DNA of 17,907 nucleotides, from NCBI GenBank assembly GCA_030636765.1, contig DAOVWI010000027.1, forward strand, positions 1-17,907. Direction: 5' to 3'. The stretch's first letter is position 1; each line of letters begins with the position of its first letter. Position numbers and translations under genes: made by a program. The DNA comes from Gemmatimonadales bacterium (lineage in GTDB: Bacteria > Gemmatimonadota > Gemmatimonadetes > Palauibacterales > Palauibacteraceae). The notes beneath the pieces are model-generated. The model had not been told where the DNA came from. It did not search any database and saw nothing but the letters and a program-made list of their open reading frames with translations. Positions 1 through 7,190 of the stretch are shown here, piece by piece.

Positions 1-1394
1 ATCGCGGAGTAGCGGTCCCGGAGTCCCTTGTTGACGGTCAGTCCTTCGCTTCCCGTCACGTAGTCCGGGCCCAGTCCGTGCGCCAGCTCGTGCATGAGGA
101 CGCGTGTGAAGTAGGGCTCGACCCCGACTGCTTCCGCCTGCTCCGGCACCAGGACGCGAAGGGCGATCGGCTTCAGGATCGTCTCGAACTTCGCCTGGAT
201 GACGTTCTTCAACATCACCTTCTTCGATCCCTCCTGCTCACGCACGTGGGCGTCGTTTGGAAGGTTGAAGGCGATCGTCTGCACGCCGGCCCGGGTGTCG
301 CCGGCCGCATAGGCGAGGTCGACGACGGAAATAGGCGACGTGAACGGGCGATCCAGGTTCTTGTGCTCCTCGGGGATGGGGAGAGCCTGCTCCAGCGCGG
401 GCAGCTCCGAGACCAGTCCGGCCAGCTTGCGGCTCTCCTCGGGATCCCTGATCCCCAGGAACGACTCGAACGCCGCCTTGTAGCCGAACAGACGGTCCTC
501 GTACACCTCGTAGGGCCCGATCGTCGGCTCGATCAGGTTGTCCTCGAGGCGCATCCACGCGACCTCGCTGTCGAAGTAGTCGTTCGAGAGGAACGAGGCG
601 GCGCGCGCGGAGAGGAAACGGGCGAGAGATGGGTTGCCGGCGTCGGCGGCGGCCTGGCGCAGGGCAGATGCTGCGGCCCGCAGCCCGCCGCCGTACGCCC
701 GCGAGTACGGGACGGCGACGAGGGCGCCCCCTTCCTGCTGCTCGATCACGGTGTAGTAGGATGTGAACGCCTCGCGGTCTTCCGGGTGCTCCTCGACCCA
801 GCGCTCGAAGCCTTCCCTCGTGATCTCCTCCGAGTAGAAGCCGGCACCCTCGGGCTTCGGGCCCATGTTCAGGAAGGGCTCGTCCTCCTCCAGGCGGTCC
901 CAGGGTCCATACATGATCTCGAAGTAGGCGCGCGCCGCGTCCATACCGGGACCCTGACGTTCTCGCAGCATGCCTTCCAGCTCGGAGTTGCCTCTCCACA
1001 CCTGATCGAGGAAGATTGCGTTCAGGAGGTCGGAGGCCTCGACCAGCCGCACGAGCACGCTCTTTTGCGAGGCGTTCAGCAGGCTCTCGTCGAAGGTGAG
1101 GGTGACCGGCGCGAACCGCGCCAGGCGGTGCTGGAGGTTCTCCGGCGTGAGCCCGGGAGCGATCTCGACGAACTCGGGCAGCGAGGGGTGGGCTGGCATG
1201 GCGGCCATGTCCGGCGAGCCGATCTCCATCTCTGCCGGCCCTTCCGATGTGCCGCCCTCCCGGCCGCCGCCTCCCTCTCCTACGCACCCGGCCACAGCGA
1301 TCACCAGGCCTGCTGCCAGGACCATCGCGAGGCCTGCGGCAGCGCCCAGCGGGGCTCTACCCTCCGGGCAGGAAAGCACGTCTCGGTCGCTCAT
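1..1394 (-). CDS. M49 (dipeptidyl peptidase III)-like zinc metallopeptidase, lipoprotein, 3' end cut by window edge
   Basis: Predicted membrane-anchored zinc peptidase. I translated this frame from the reverse strand; it stays open to base 1, giving 464 residues with no stop. The N-terminus has a hydrophobic stretch (about residues 18-35) ending in a lipobox, V-A-G-C with Cys37, followed by a Gly-rich linker, so the protein should be a lipoprotein. Residues 435-439 read HELAH, followed by GLGP. M49 enzymes normally carry HExxGH, but a five-residue HExxH form is known in the family (Caldithrix abyssi DPP III), and a body of about 400 residues before the motif fits these roughly 550-residue bacterial members. 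The second M49 motif (EExRxE/D), which supplies the third zinc ligand, would lie beyond the edge, so about 100 residues are probably missing. The ATG at 1394 has a GGAG 11 bases upstream. It is the last gene of the leftward run, 16 bases after the MetS-like gene. The family call rests on the motif and overall shape only. Confidence 0.75.
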   Translation of the reverse strand, partial: MSDRDVLSCPEGRAPLGAAAGLAMVLAAGLVIAVAGCVGEGGGGREGGTSEGPAEMEIGSPDMAAMPAHPSLPEFVEIAPGLTPENLQHRLARFAPVTLTFDESLLNASQKSVLVRLVEASDLLNAIFLDQVWRGNSELEGMLRERQGPGMDAARAYFEIMYGPWDRLEEDEPFLNMGPKPEGAGFYSEEITREGFERWVEEHPEDREAFTSYYTVIEQQEGGALVAVPYSRAYGGGLRAAASALRQAAADAGNPSLARFLSARAASFLSNDYFDSEVAWMRLEDNLIEPTIGPYEVYEDRLFGYKAAFESFLGIRDPEESRKLAGLVSELPALEQALPIPEEHKNLDRPFTSPISVVDLAYAAGDTRAGVQTIAFNLPNDAHVREQEGSKKVMLKNVIQAKFETILKPIALRVLVPEQAEAVGVEPYFTRVLMHELAHGLGPDYVTGSEGLTVNKGLRDRYSA

Positions 1395-1410
1395 CTTGGA
1401 TCGCACTCCA

Positions 1411-1557
1411 TCAACGTGGTTGTCGGCCTGCCTCGTCCGGTTTCTCAGCGACCTGCTTCTCACGCTCTCGCCGAACGGCGGTGACGAGGATGAGGCCCAG
1501 GCCGCCCCAGACGAAGCCGAGGATCAGGATCATGGTGACGACGGCGGTCGCTGTCAT
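1411..1557 (-). CDS. MetS-like small membrane subunit of an NSS-family amino acid transporter (48 aa)
   Basis: A 48-residue protein with one transmembrane helix. A short N-terminus (MTATAVV) leads into the hydrophobic segment, residues 5-28, which contains F-V-W-G-G-L. It then has a basic/acidic tail (RREREKQVAEKPDEAG). This matches the small-subunit family typified by Corynebacterium MetS: about 30-60 residues, a short N-terminus, and a conserved W-G-G-L in the helix. MetS is required by the sodium symporter MetP for methionine/alanine uptake. The gene lies 16 bases after the HD-domain gene and 16 bases before the peptidase gene on the same strand, so it is probably cotranscribed with them. 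No clear Shine-Dalgarno precedes the ATG at 1557, which suggests coupling to upstream translation. Unusually, no large NSS subunit is adjacent; the only one in view starts at 8171 on the other strand. The family call comes from remembered sequence features, not a search. Confidence 0.7.
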   Translation of the reverse strand: MTATAVVTMILILGFVWGGLGLILVTAVRREREKQVAEKPDEAGRQPR

Positions 1558-1573
1558 GCTTTGAATAATGCGG

Positions 1574-2164
1574 TCAAGCGGGCTTTCCCTCCAGACCGAG
1601 CTCGCCGGCGATCTCCCGCATGGCCCCGATCACGAACCGGATGTGGTCGCTCATCTCCTCGTCGATCGCTTCCGCGGCCTCTCGCATCGCGTCCCGGTCC
1701 ACCGCCGCGGCGAAGGAGCGATCCTTCATCTTCTTCTTCACGGACTTCGGCTCGAGGTCCATGATCCCGTGCGGACGAACGAGGGAGCAGGCGACCAGGA
1801 AGCCCGTGAGCTCGTCGACCGCTCGCAGGGAGCGCTCCATGCGGGTCTCCGGCTCCACCCCCGTGTACTCTGCGTGGGAGACGATCGCCCGCCGCACGTC
1901 CTCGGACACTCCCCGCTCCTCGAGAACGGCGGAACCGGCGGAGGGATGCCCCTGCGTCGGGTGACGCTCCTGGTTCGGCCAGCGTTCGTAGTCGAAGTCG
2001 TGAAGCAGGCCCGTGAGGCCCCACCGGTCCTCATCCTCTCCGTACTTGCGCGCGTACGCCCGCATCGCGGCCTCCACCGCGTACATGTGCCTACGAAGAT
2101 TCTCGTTGCCCGTGAACTCGTGGACGATCGCGAGGGCTTCCTCGCGCGATGGGATATCGCTCAT
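1574..2164 (-). CDS. HD-domain metal-dependent hydrolase
   Basis: A 196-residue soluble protein of the HD superfamily, whose members are metal-dependent phosphohydrolases. The expected ligands are visible: His26 in the N-terminal helix (LRRH), His55-Asp56 in GLLHDFDYERWP, His97 in VSHAEYTG and Asp117 in AVDELTGF. The second half has VRPHG and a lysine-rich KSVKKKMKDRSFA block. As I recall, that block is typical of a widespread, poorly characterised single-domain HD family of about 190 residues, so the length is full. The substrate cannot be read from sequence. Its ATG overlaps the dinB stop by four bases (ATGA at 2161-2164), which suggests translational coupling to the upstream polymerase gene. 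A 16-base gap separates it from the MetS-like gene. Confidence 0.88.
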   Translation of the reverse strand: MSDIPSREEALAIVHEFTGNENLRRHMYAVEAAMRAYARKYGEDEDRWGLTGLLHDFDYERWPNQERHPTQGHPSAGSAVLEERGVSEDVRRAIVSHAEYTGVEPETRMERSLRAVDELTGFLVACSLVRPHGIMDLEPKSVKKKMKDRSFAAAVDRDAMREAAEAIDEEMSDHIRFVIGAMREIAGELGLEGKPA

Positions 2165-3381
2165 CGGCTATCCTCTTCCAACAGGGCGGCACGGGTGACG
2201 GCACGGCGGCCGAAGCGCAGCCTCAGAGCGTCGATCGCGCTCGCCACACGACGATCGTCATCCTCCCCGGCCTCGAACAGCGAGAGCTGACCGGCGCCGG
2301 ATGGGTGCAGGCCCGAGAGGGTGACGCCGACCAGCCGGATCCTTCGCTTCTTCCGGTCCGCGACCCGAAGGAGGCGTACCGCTACGGGCCAGATGCCCTC
2401 GAAGGTGTCGACCGGCCGCGCAAGGGTCATCTGGCGGGTCACCGTGTCGAAGCCTTGCCACCGCAGCTTCACCGTCACGGTAGTCCCCGCAAGATCCTTC
2501 CGGCGGAGCGCCGCCGCCACCTGCTCGCATAGCCGCAAGAGCGTGCGCTCCACCACCCGCCGATCCATCAGGTCGGTCTCGAAGGTAATCTCCTTCCCGA
2601 GCGACTTGCGCTCCCGATCCGGGAGAACGGGCCTATCGTCCAGGCCCCGGCACAGTCGATGGAACCGCCGGCCGTTCACCTTCCCGAACGCCCGGATCAG
2701 CTCGTCCAGCTCCAGGCGCTGCATGTCGCCGAACGTCCGGATCGCCAAACGGTGGAGGCGTTCGAGGGTCTTCGGCCCCGCGCCCCAGAGGCGCTCGATC
2801 TCCAGAGGCGCGAGGAACCGGCGCTCGGAGCCCGGCCGCACCTGGACGAGTCCGCCCGGCTTCCGGAGATCGCTTGCCAATTTTGCGATGAATTTGGAGG
2901 AGGCGACACCCACCGAGGCCGAGAGCGATTCCTGCTCCAGGATCTCCTTCTTGATGGCGCGGGCGATCGCCGCGCCGTCGCCGAAAAGGGCCTCGCTGGC
3001 GGTCACATCCAGGAAAGCCTCGTCGATGCTGAGCGGCTCGACGAGCTCCGTGTACCTCTCGAGCATGGCGAAGATGCGCCGGGAAACGGCCCCGTACAGG
3101 GAACCGCGCGGCTGCAGGTAGGCGGCATTCGGACAGCGACGATACGCCTCGGCGATCGGCATCGCCGAGTGGATGCCGTACTCCCGCGCCTCATAGCTTG
3201 CCGCCGCCACCACCCCGCGGCCGCGGCCTCCCCTGGGGTCCGCTCCCACGACGACAGGCCGGCCGGTTAGCTGGGGATTCTCGCGGACTTCGACCGCCGC
3301 GAAGAACGCGTCCATGTCCACGTGAAGGATCGTGCGGGCACTCATCCAGTCATTCGGCCGGTTACTCACGCTGGCGTTCAT
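2161..3381 (-). CDS. dinB: DNA polymerase IV (Y-family translesion polymerase)
   Basis: Y-family polymerase that bypasses DNA lesions at stalled forks. Counting from the chosen start (406 residues), the catalytic acids are Asp22 in HVDMDAFFAAVE and Asp120-Glu121 in PLSIDEAFLDVT. Phe27 sits at the steric-gate position that excludes ribonucleotides. The little-finger region follows (SLGKEITFETDL from about residue 260), and QLSLF at 365-369 is a typical sliding-clamp binding motif. The ATG at 3381 overlaps the ugpQ stop by four bases (ATGA at 3378-3381) and has a weak GGA six bases upstream. An ATG at 3345 (MSARTILHVDMDAFFA) would give the more usual N-terminus and cannot be excluded; extension to 3414 would run into ugpQ. 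No LexA-box-like site was noticed, as expected for an internal operon gene. Confidence 0.95.
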   Translation of the reverse strand: MNASVSNRPNDWMSARTILHVDMDAFFAAVEVRENPQLTGRPVVVGADPRGGRGRGVVAAASYEAREYGIHSAMPIAEAYRRCPNAAYLQPRGSLYGAVSRRIFAMLERYTELVEPLSIDEAFLDVTASEALFGDGAAIARAIKKEILEQESLSASVGVASSKFIAKLASDLRKPGGLVQVRPGSERRFLAPLEIERLWGAGPKTLERLHRLAIRTFGDMQRLELDELIRAFGKVNGRRFHRLCRGLDDRPVLPDRERKSLGKEITFETDLMDRRVVERTLLRLCEQVAAALRRKDLAGTTVTVKLRWQGFDTVTRQMTLARPVDTFEGIWPVAVRLLRVADRKKRRIRLVGVTLSGLHPSGAGQLSLFEAGEDDDRRVASAIDALRLRFGRRAVTRAALLEEDSR

Positions 3382-4178
3382 CCAGTTTCCGCACCGCCGG
3401 CCATCCGTTCCCACAGGATCCGAAGCGCACGCCCCGGGTTATCCGAGATCAGGCCGTCCACGCCCCACCGCCACAGCCTCCTCATAGCGTCGGGACGGTT
3501 CACGGTCCAGACGAAAACGCCCAGTCCGTCGCGGTGCGCACGTCGGACGAAGCGACGCGTGACGACGCGGAAGCCGCGGTAGCGCTCCGGCACCATCACG
3601 GCCTCCGCCGCCGGGACGGCCGCCCCCGCGAGCCCGATCTTCCCGAGCAGCACGTACGGCCGCAGCTCCTCCTCGCTCGCGCTGCACCTGCGCACCCGGT
3701 CGGCCGACGGCCTCAGCGCCCGCCGCGAGAAGGAGCCGAGAAGCAGGCGGTGCGCCACGTCCCTACCGTCCAGCCAGGCCGGGAGCACGTCGCCGGCACG
3801 AGCGGACTTGATCTCCACTACCGCCGGCAGATCGCCGACCCCCGCGACCGCCTCGTCGAGCGTCGGAATCCGGACACCGCGTCCTCGAAAAGGGAAGGTG
3901 CGTCCCCGGTCCGGCGTGAAACGGTAGCCCGCGTCCAGCTCCCGGGCTTCGGCCAGCGTCATCTCGTCGATTCGACCGGAGCCGTCGGTCGTCCGGTCCA
4001 CCCCGGGATCGTGGAGAACCACGAGCTGCCCGTCCCCCGTGCAGCGGATGTCGAACTCCACCGCATGTGCGCCGACGGCCACCGCGTGGCGCAGCGCGGG
4101 CAGCGTGTTCTCGGGAGCCACCCCCGCGGCGCCGCGGTGTCCGATCACGCGAAGGGACGATCCGGGGCCGAAGCTCAT
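3378..4178 (-). CDS. ugpQ: Glycerophosphodiester phosphodiesterase (cytosolic, UgpQ type)
   Basis: Hydrolyses glycerophosphodiesters from phospholipid turnover to glycerol-3-phosphate and an alcohol. The 266-residue protein starts MSFGPGSSLRVIGHRGAAG and has the GDPD signature: catalytic His14-Arg15 in GHRG, E23-N24-T25, the metal ligands Glu41 and Asp43 in VEFDIR, His56 in VLHDP, Glu122/Lys124 in VEIKS, and Trp224 plus LISDNP near the end. No signal peptide or membrane segment is present, so it should act in the cytoplasm like E. coli UgpQ rather than periplasmic GlpQ. The start at 4178 is preferred over an upstream extension to 4313, whose Arg-rich sequence looks non-coding. A promoter-like -10 ends only five bases before this ATG, so the mRNA may be leaderless. 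It is the first gene of the leftward run and overlaps dinB by four bases. Confidence 0.92.
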   Translation of the reverse strand: MSFGPGSSLRVIGHRGAAGVAPENTLPALRHAVAVGAHAVEFDIRCTGDGQLVVLHDPGVDRTTDGSGRIDEMTLAEARELDAGYRFTPDRGRTFPFRGRGVRIPTLDEAVAGVGDLPAVVEIKSARAGDVLPAWLDGRDVAHRLLLGSFSRRALRPSADRVRRCSASEEELRPYVLLGKIGLAGAAVPAAEAVMVPERYRGFRVVTRRFVRRAHRDGLGVFVWTVNRPDAMRRLWRWGVDGLISDNPGRALRILWERMAGGAETG

Positions 4179-4183
4179 ACGGT

Positions 4184-4211
4184 ATAGTAAGCTTCTCGGT
4201 CGGCCCGCCAA
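4184..4211 (-). promoter_or_regulatory. Candidate sigma70-type promoter for the leftward operon, placed for a leaderless transcript
   Basis: Read on the minus strand: TTGGCG (4211-4206), a 16-base spacer, then TACTAT (4189-4184), with ACCGT before the ugpQ ATG at 4178. A start about seven bases after the -10 would fall on or next to the ATG. No Shine-Dalgarno is present, which agrees with a leaderless mRNA. Sequence match only. Confidence 0.45.
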
Positions 4212-4222
4212 GCCCGGCTTTC

Positions 4223-4252
4223 TTGCCGCTCGGAGCGAGCGCGAGCTACCAT
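4223..4252 (+). promoter_or_regulatory. Weak candidate promoter for the glyS-led rightward genes
   Basis: TTGCCG (4223-4228), an 18-base spacer, then TACCAT (4247-4252), about 72 bases before the glyS ATG. It lies in the only gap able to hold a promoter for the twelve rightward genes (4179-4324, 146 bases). The match is modest. I see no T-box specifier structure, and the leader is too short for a usual one. Confidence 0.25.
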
Positions 4253-4324
4253 CTCGGTTCCTGGCGACCCACTGGAGATCTTCAGCGACCTGCTGGGGCG
4301 GATGTTGGGCCAAACGACGGGACT

Positions 4325-5668
4325 ATGGCAAACGGCGAGAGCGAGAGCGGGCACGCGCCCGACCTGATGAACAAGCTGACGTCGCTGTGCAAGCGGCGTG
4401 GCTTCGTCTTTCAATCCTCCGAGATCTACGGCGGGGTCGGATCCGTTTACGACTACGGTTCTCTCGGGGTGGAGCTGAAGAACAACCTCCGCCAGGCATG
4501 GTGGCGGGAGATGGTGCACCGGCGCGCGGACATCGAGGGCCTGGACTCCGGCATCCTCATGAACTCCCGCGTGTGGGAGGCCAGCGGCCACGTCGAGGGG
4601 TTCACGGATCCGCTTGTCGAGTGCCGCAATTGCCACCGGCGGTTTCGCGCCGACGAACTCGAGGGCGTCCAGTGTCCCTCCTGCGGCATGTCGGGCACGT
4701 TCACCGAGCCGCGCCAGTTCAACCTGATGTTCAAGACGTTCATGGGTCCGGTGGAAGACGAAGGTGCCGTGGCCTACCTCAGGCCGGAGACCGCCCAGGG
4801 GATCTATGTCAACTTTCGGAACGTGCACGAGACGGCCCGGCAGAAAATCCCGTTCGGGATCGCCCAGATCGGGAAGGCGTTCCGAAACGAGATCACGCCC
4901 GGCAACTTCATCTTCCGCACCCGCGAGTTCGAGCAGATGGAGATGCAGTACTTCGTCAAGCCGGGCAAGGATGCGGAGTGGTTCGAGGCCTGGATGGAGC
5001 GCCGCATGGATTGGGTGCGCCGGCTCGGCATCACGCCGGAGCGCCTGCGCTTCCACGAGCACGGAGCGGACGAGTTGGCGCACTATGCCAAGACGGCGTT
5101 CGACATCCAGTACCACTTCCCGTTCGGCTGGCAGGAGTTCGAGGGAATCCACAACCGGACCGATTTCGACCTGTCGCGCCACCAGGAGTTCTCCGGTAAG
5201 AAGCTCGAGTACTTCGATCCCGCCAGCGGCGACCGCTTCGTCCCGTACGTGATCGAGACGTCGGCCGGTCTCGACCGGACGTTGTTGGTGGTCCTGGCCG
5301 ACGCCTATGCCGAAGAGGAGATCGAAGGCGAGAAGCGGGTGCTGCTCCGCCTGCATCCCCACCTCGCTCCGATCAAAGCCGCCGTGTTCCCGCTCGTGAA
5401 GAAGGACGGGATGCCGGAGGTGGCGAGCCGGGTGGCCGATTCGTTGCGGGAGTCCCTCCCCGTCTTCTACGATGAGACCGGTTCCATCGGCCGCCGGTAT
5501 CGCAGGCAGGACGAAGCCGGCACGCCGTACTGCATAACGATTGACGGCGTCACGCTGGAGGACGAGACCGTCACGGTGCGCGACCGTGACACCCTGCTGC
5601 AGGAGCGTGTTCCGATCGCGGGGCTACGGCAACACCTCCAGGCCGCGCTGGACGCGGACCCGCTTTGA
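4325..5668 (+). CDS. glyS: Glycyl-tRNA synthetase, homodimeric class II type
   Basis: Charges tRNA-Gly with glycine. The 447-residue protein is the single-chain alpha2 type (Thermus/eukaryote-like), not the alpha2beta2 GlyQ/GlyS pair. N-terminal catalytic features are GVGSVYDYGSLGVELKNN (about residues 37-54), RPETAQGIYVNF (153-164), motif 2 in FRNEITPGNFIFRTREFEQME (187-206) and motif 3 in ETSAGLDRTLL (311-321). Cys100/Cys103 and Cys117/Cys120 form a CxxC...CxxC zinc ribbon typical of this type. The anticodon-binding domain occupies about 345-440. The ATG at 4325 was chosen because the frame further upstream is Arg/Pro rich and non-coding in style. Met15 at 4367 (MNKLTSLCKRRGF) is an alternative start. 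It heads the rightward run, 22 bases before the next gene. Confidence 0.96.
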   Translation: MANGESESGHAPDLMNKLTSLCKRRGFVFQSSEIYGGVGSVYDYGSLGVELKNNLRQAWWREMVHRRADIEGLDSGILMNSRVWEASGHVEGFTDPLVECRNCHRRFRADELEGVQCPSCGMSGTFTEPRQFNLMFKTFMGPVEDEGAVAYLRPETAQGIYVNFRNVHETARQKIPFGIAQIGKAFRNEITPGNFIFRTREFEQMEMQYFVKPGKDAEWFEAWMERRMDWVRRLGITPERLRFHEHGADELAHYAKTAFDIQYHFPFGWQEFEGIHNRTDFDLSRHQEFSGKKLEYFDPASGDRFVPYVIETSAGLDRTLLVVLADAYAEEEIEGEKRVLLRLHPHLAPIKAAVFPLVKKDGMPEVASRVADSLRESLPVFYDETGSIGRRYRRQDEAGTPYCITIDGVTLEDETVTVRDRDTLLQERVPIAGLRQHLQAALDADPL

Positions 5669-5690
5669 CCTCCACCCGCTTCGCTGCCGC

Positions 5691-7178
5691 TTGAGCCTCA
5701 CCCTGGACGAGCTCCGCCTGCGAGCGGAGCGCCTTCTGGCGCGTGCCACGGAGGAACGCTACCGGGCGGAAGCGGGCCTGAAGACGCGGCCCGAGCTCGC
5801 CGCCGTCTACGAGTCCGAACCGTTGCTCGACATATCGTGCGCCATGCCCGTCGTGGAACGACGGCTGGCAGAGGCGACCGGGGATGAGGAGCGGCGGCTC
5901 CGCTACCTGCTCGAGTGGCTCGGCAGCCGGCACATCGCGCAAGCTCGTGCGGCGCTGGACGACGAGCTGTACGCCTGGGAGAGCACCACGACGCTGGATG
6001 TAGAGGGCAGTGAGCTTCCGCTGACGGGCATCCCCGGCTTGCTGCAGAACACGGATCGGGCGATGGCACTCCAGCTGGAGGAGCGGCGGAATCAGGAGCT
6101 CGACGAGGTCACGCCGCTGCTGCTGGATCGGAACTATCGGGTGCGGCAGGCGGCGGAGGGGCTTGGGTACGGCCGGTACGTGGAGGCCAGCTCACGCGTC
6201 GCCGGCTTCAGCCTGAGGGCCCTGGCGCGCCAAGCGAGACACGTGCTGGATGAGACCGAGGACGCCTTCCACGAACTGCTGGCCTATCACCTCGGTCGGT
6301 GGCTCGATCTGTTGCCGGCAGGGGCGCTGAGATCCGACATGAGCAGGCTCCGGCGCATGGAGTGGCTGGACGACGAGTTCAAGACGGAAGAGGTGCTGGC
6401 CGCTGCGGAGCGCGACCTTTCGGCACAGAGCATCCCTCTGGAGGCGGAGGGTCGTGTGACCTTGGACCTGGAGGCGCGACCGCTGAAGCGCGCCCGGGCC
6501 TTCTTCGCAGCGGTGCGAGTGCCTTCCCAGGTGATGGTCTGCCTGTCGCCCGCCGGTGGACGGGCAGACTGCCAGGGTCTGTTGCGGGCGCTCGGAGGAG
6601 GGCTTCACGCCGCCTACACCTCGCCGGAACTCCCCTTCGAGTATCGCTGCCTGGGGGATGGGTCGTTGCCGAGGGCGTTTGGCCGGGTGTTCGCGCGTCT
6701 GGCCAGCCTACGGCCGTGGGTGCGGATGAGAACGGGGCTCGTGGGCGAGGGGCTGGACGAGTACCTGCGACTTGCCGCGTTCCTGGATCTTCAGGCGCTG
6801 CGGCGGGACGCGGCCACACTCATCTACGAGCTGGAGTTGGCGGAGAGCGACCACCCTACGGAGCTGCGCCTTCGCTACGCGGAATCGATGGGCGCGGCGA
6901 CCGGTGTACGCTATGATGCGCGGACCTTCCTGGAGCATGCCGAGGGGGACTTCGCGGCAGGGCGCCGTCTCAGGGGATGGATGCTGGGAGCGATCCTCTC
7001 CGCCGAGTTGAGGGACCGCTACGATGAGGACTGGTTCAGGAACCCTCGCGCGGGCCTCTTTCTGCGCGAGTTGTTCGAGCAGGGAGCGAGCGAGAACGCC
7101 GGAGAGCTGGCCGAGCGCTTCGGCAGCCGGCTGGATCCCGAGCCGCTGCTTGCCTCCCTCGGCGGTCAGCTCGACTGA
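5691..7178 (+). CDS. Gluzincin (M3-like) peptidase homologue with degenerate zinc site; probable pseudo-peptidase
   Basis: A 495-residue, largely helical cytosolic protein with no signal peptide. I do not recognise a named family with certainty. The segment near residues 297-330 has the layout of a gluzincin active site: Leu-Leu, then R299-A-L-G302-G303-G-L-H306, then PFEYRCLGDGSLPRAFG. In M3-type peptidases this region reads HExGHxxH, with a glutamate ligand about 25 residues after the second His. Here the first His is Arg299, the Glu is Ala300, the second His is Gly303, and the distal Glu position is Arg328, so no zinc ligand survives while the surrounding sequence remains. The frame is intact and codon use matches neighbouring genes, so it is not an obvious decaying pseudogene. 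The TTG at 5691 is the likely start: 22 bases after glyS, with no good Shine-Dalgarno. The earlier ATG at 5541 lies inside glyS and reads like its shadow. Confidence 0.6.
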   Translation: MSLTLDELRLRAERLLARATEERYRAEAGLKTRPELAAVYESEPLLDISCAMPVVERRLAEATGDEERRLRYLLEWLGSRHIAQARAALDDELYAWESTTTLDVEGSELPLTGIPGLLQNTDRAMALQLEERRNQELDEVTPLLLDRNYRVRQAAEGLGYGRYVEASSRVAGFSLRALARQARHVLDETEDAFHELLAYHLGRWLDLLPAGALRSDMSRLRRMEWLDDEFKTEEVLAAAERDLSAQSIPLEAEGRVTLDLEARPLKRARAFFAAVRVPSQVMVCLSPAGGRADCQGLLRALGGGLHAAYTSPELPFEYRCLGDGSLPRAFGRVFARLASLRPWVRMRTGLVGEGLDEYLRLAAFLDLQALRRDAATLIYELELAESDHPTELRLRYAESMGAATGVRYDARTFLEHAEGDFAAGRRLRGWMLGAILSAELRDRYDEDWFRNPRAGLFLRELFEQGASENAGELAERFGSRLDPEPLLASLGGQLD

Positions 7179-7190
7179 CGGTTGGGATCC

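Noticed and set aside
238..1287. Leftward ORF in another frame inside the peptidase gene
   Set aside because: Extremely Arg/Gly/Pro-rich product with no motif, overlapping the frame that carries the peptidase signatures.
78..1484. Long rightward ORF over the M49 peptidase
   Set aside because: It is the complement of a frame with a lipobox, HELAH motif and normal composition; the rightward product has no motifs and is Arg/His/Leu-rich, as expected for a high-GC shadow.
4179..4324. T-box riboswitch upstream of glyS
   Set aside because: The leader is too short and no T-box-like sequence or specifier stem was seen.
4175..5362. Antisense ORF of 395 codons over glyS
   Set aside because: glyS has all class II motifs; the antisense product is His/Leu/Arg-rich with no domain. 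Long antisense ORFs are common at this GC content.
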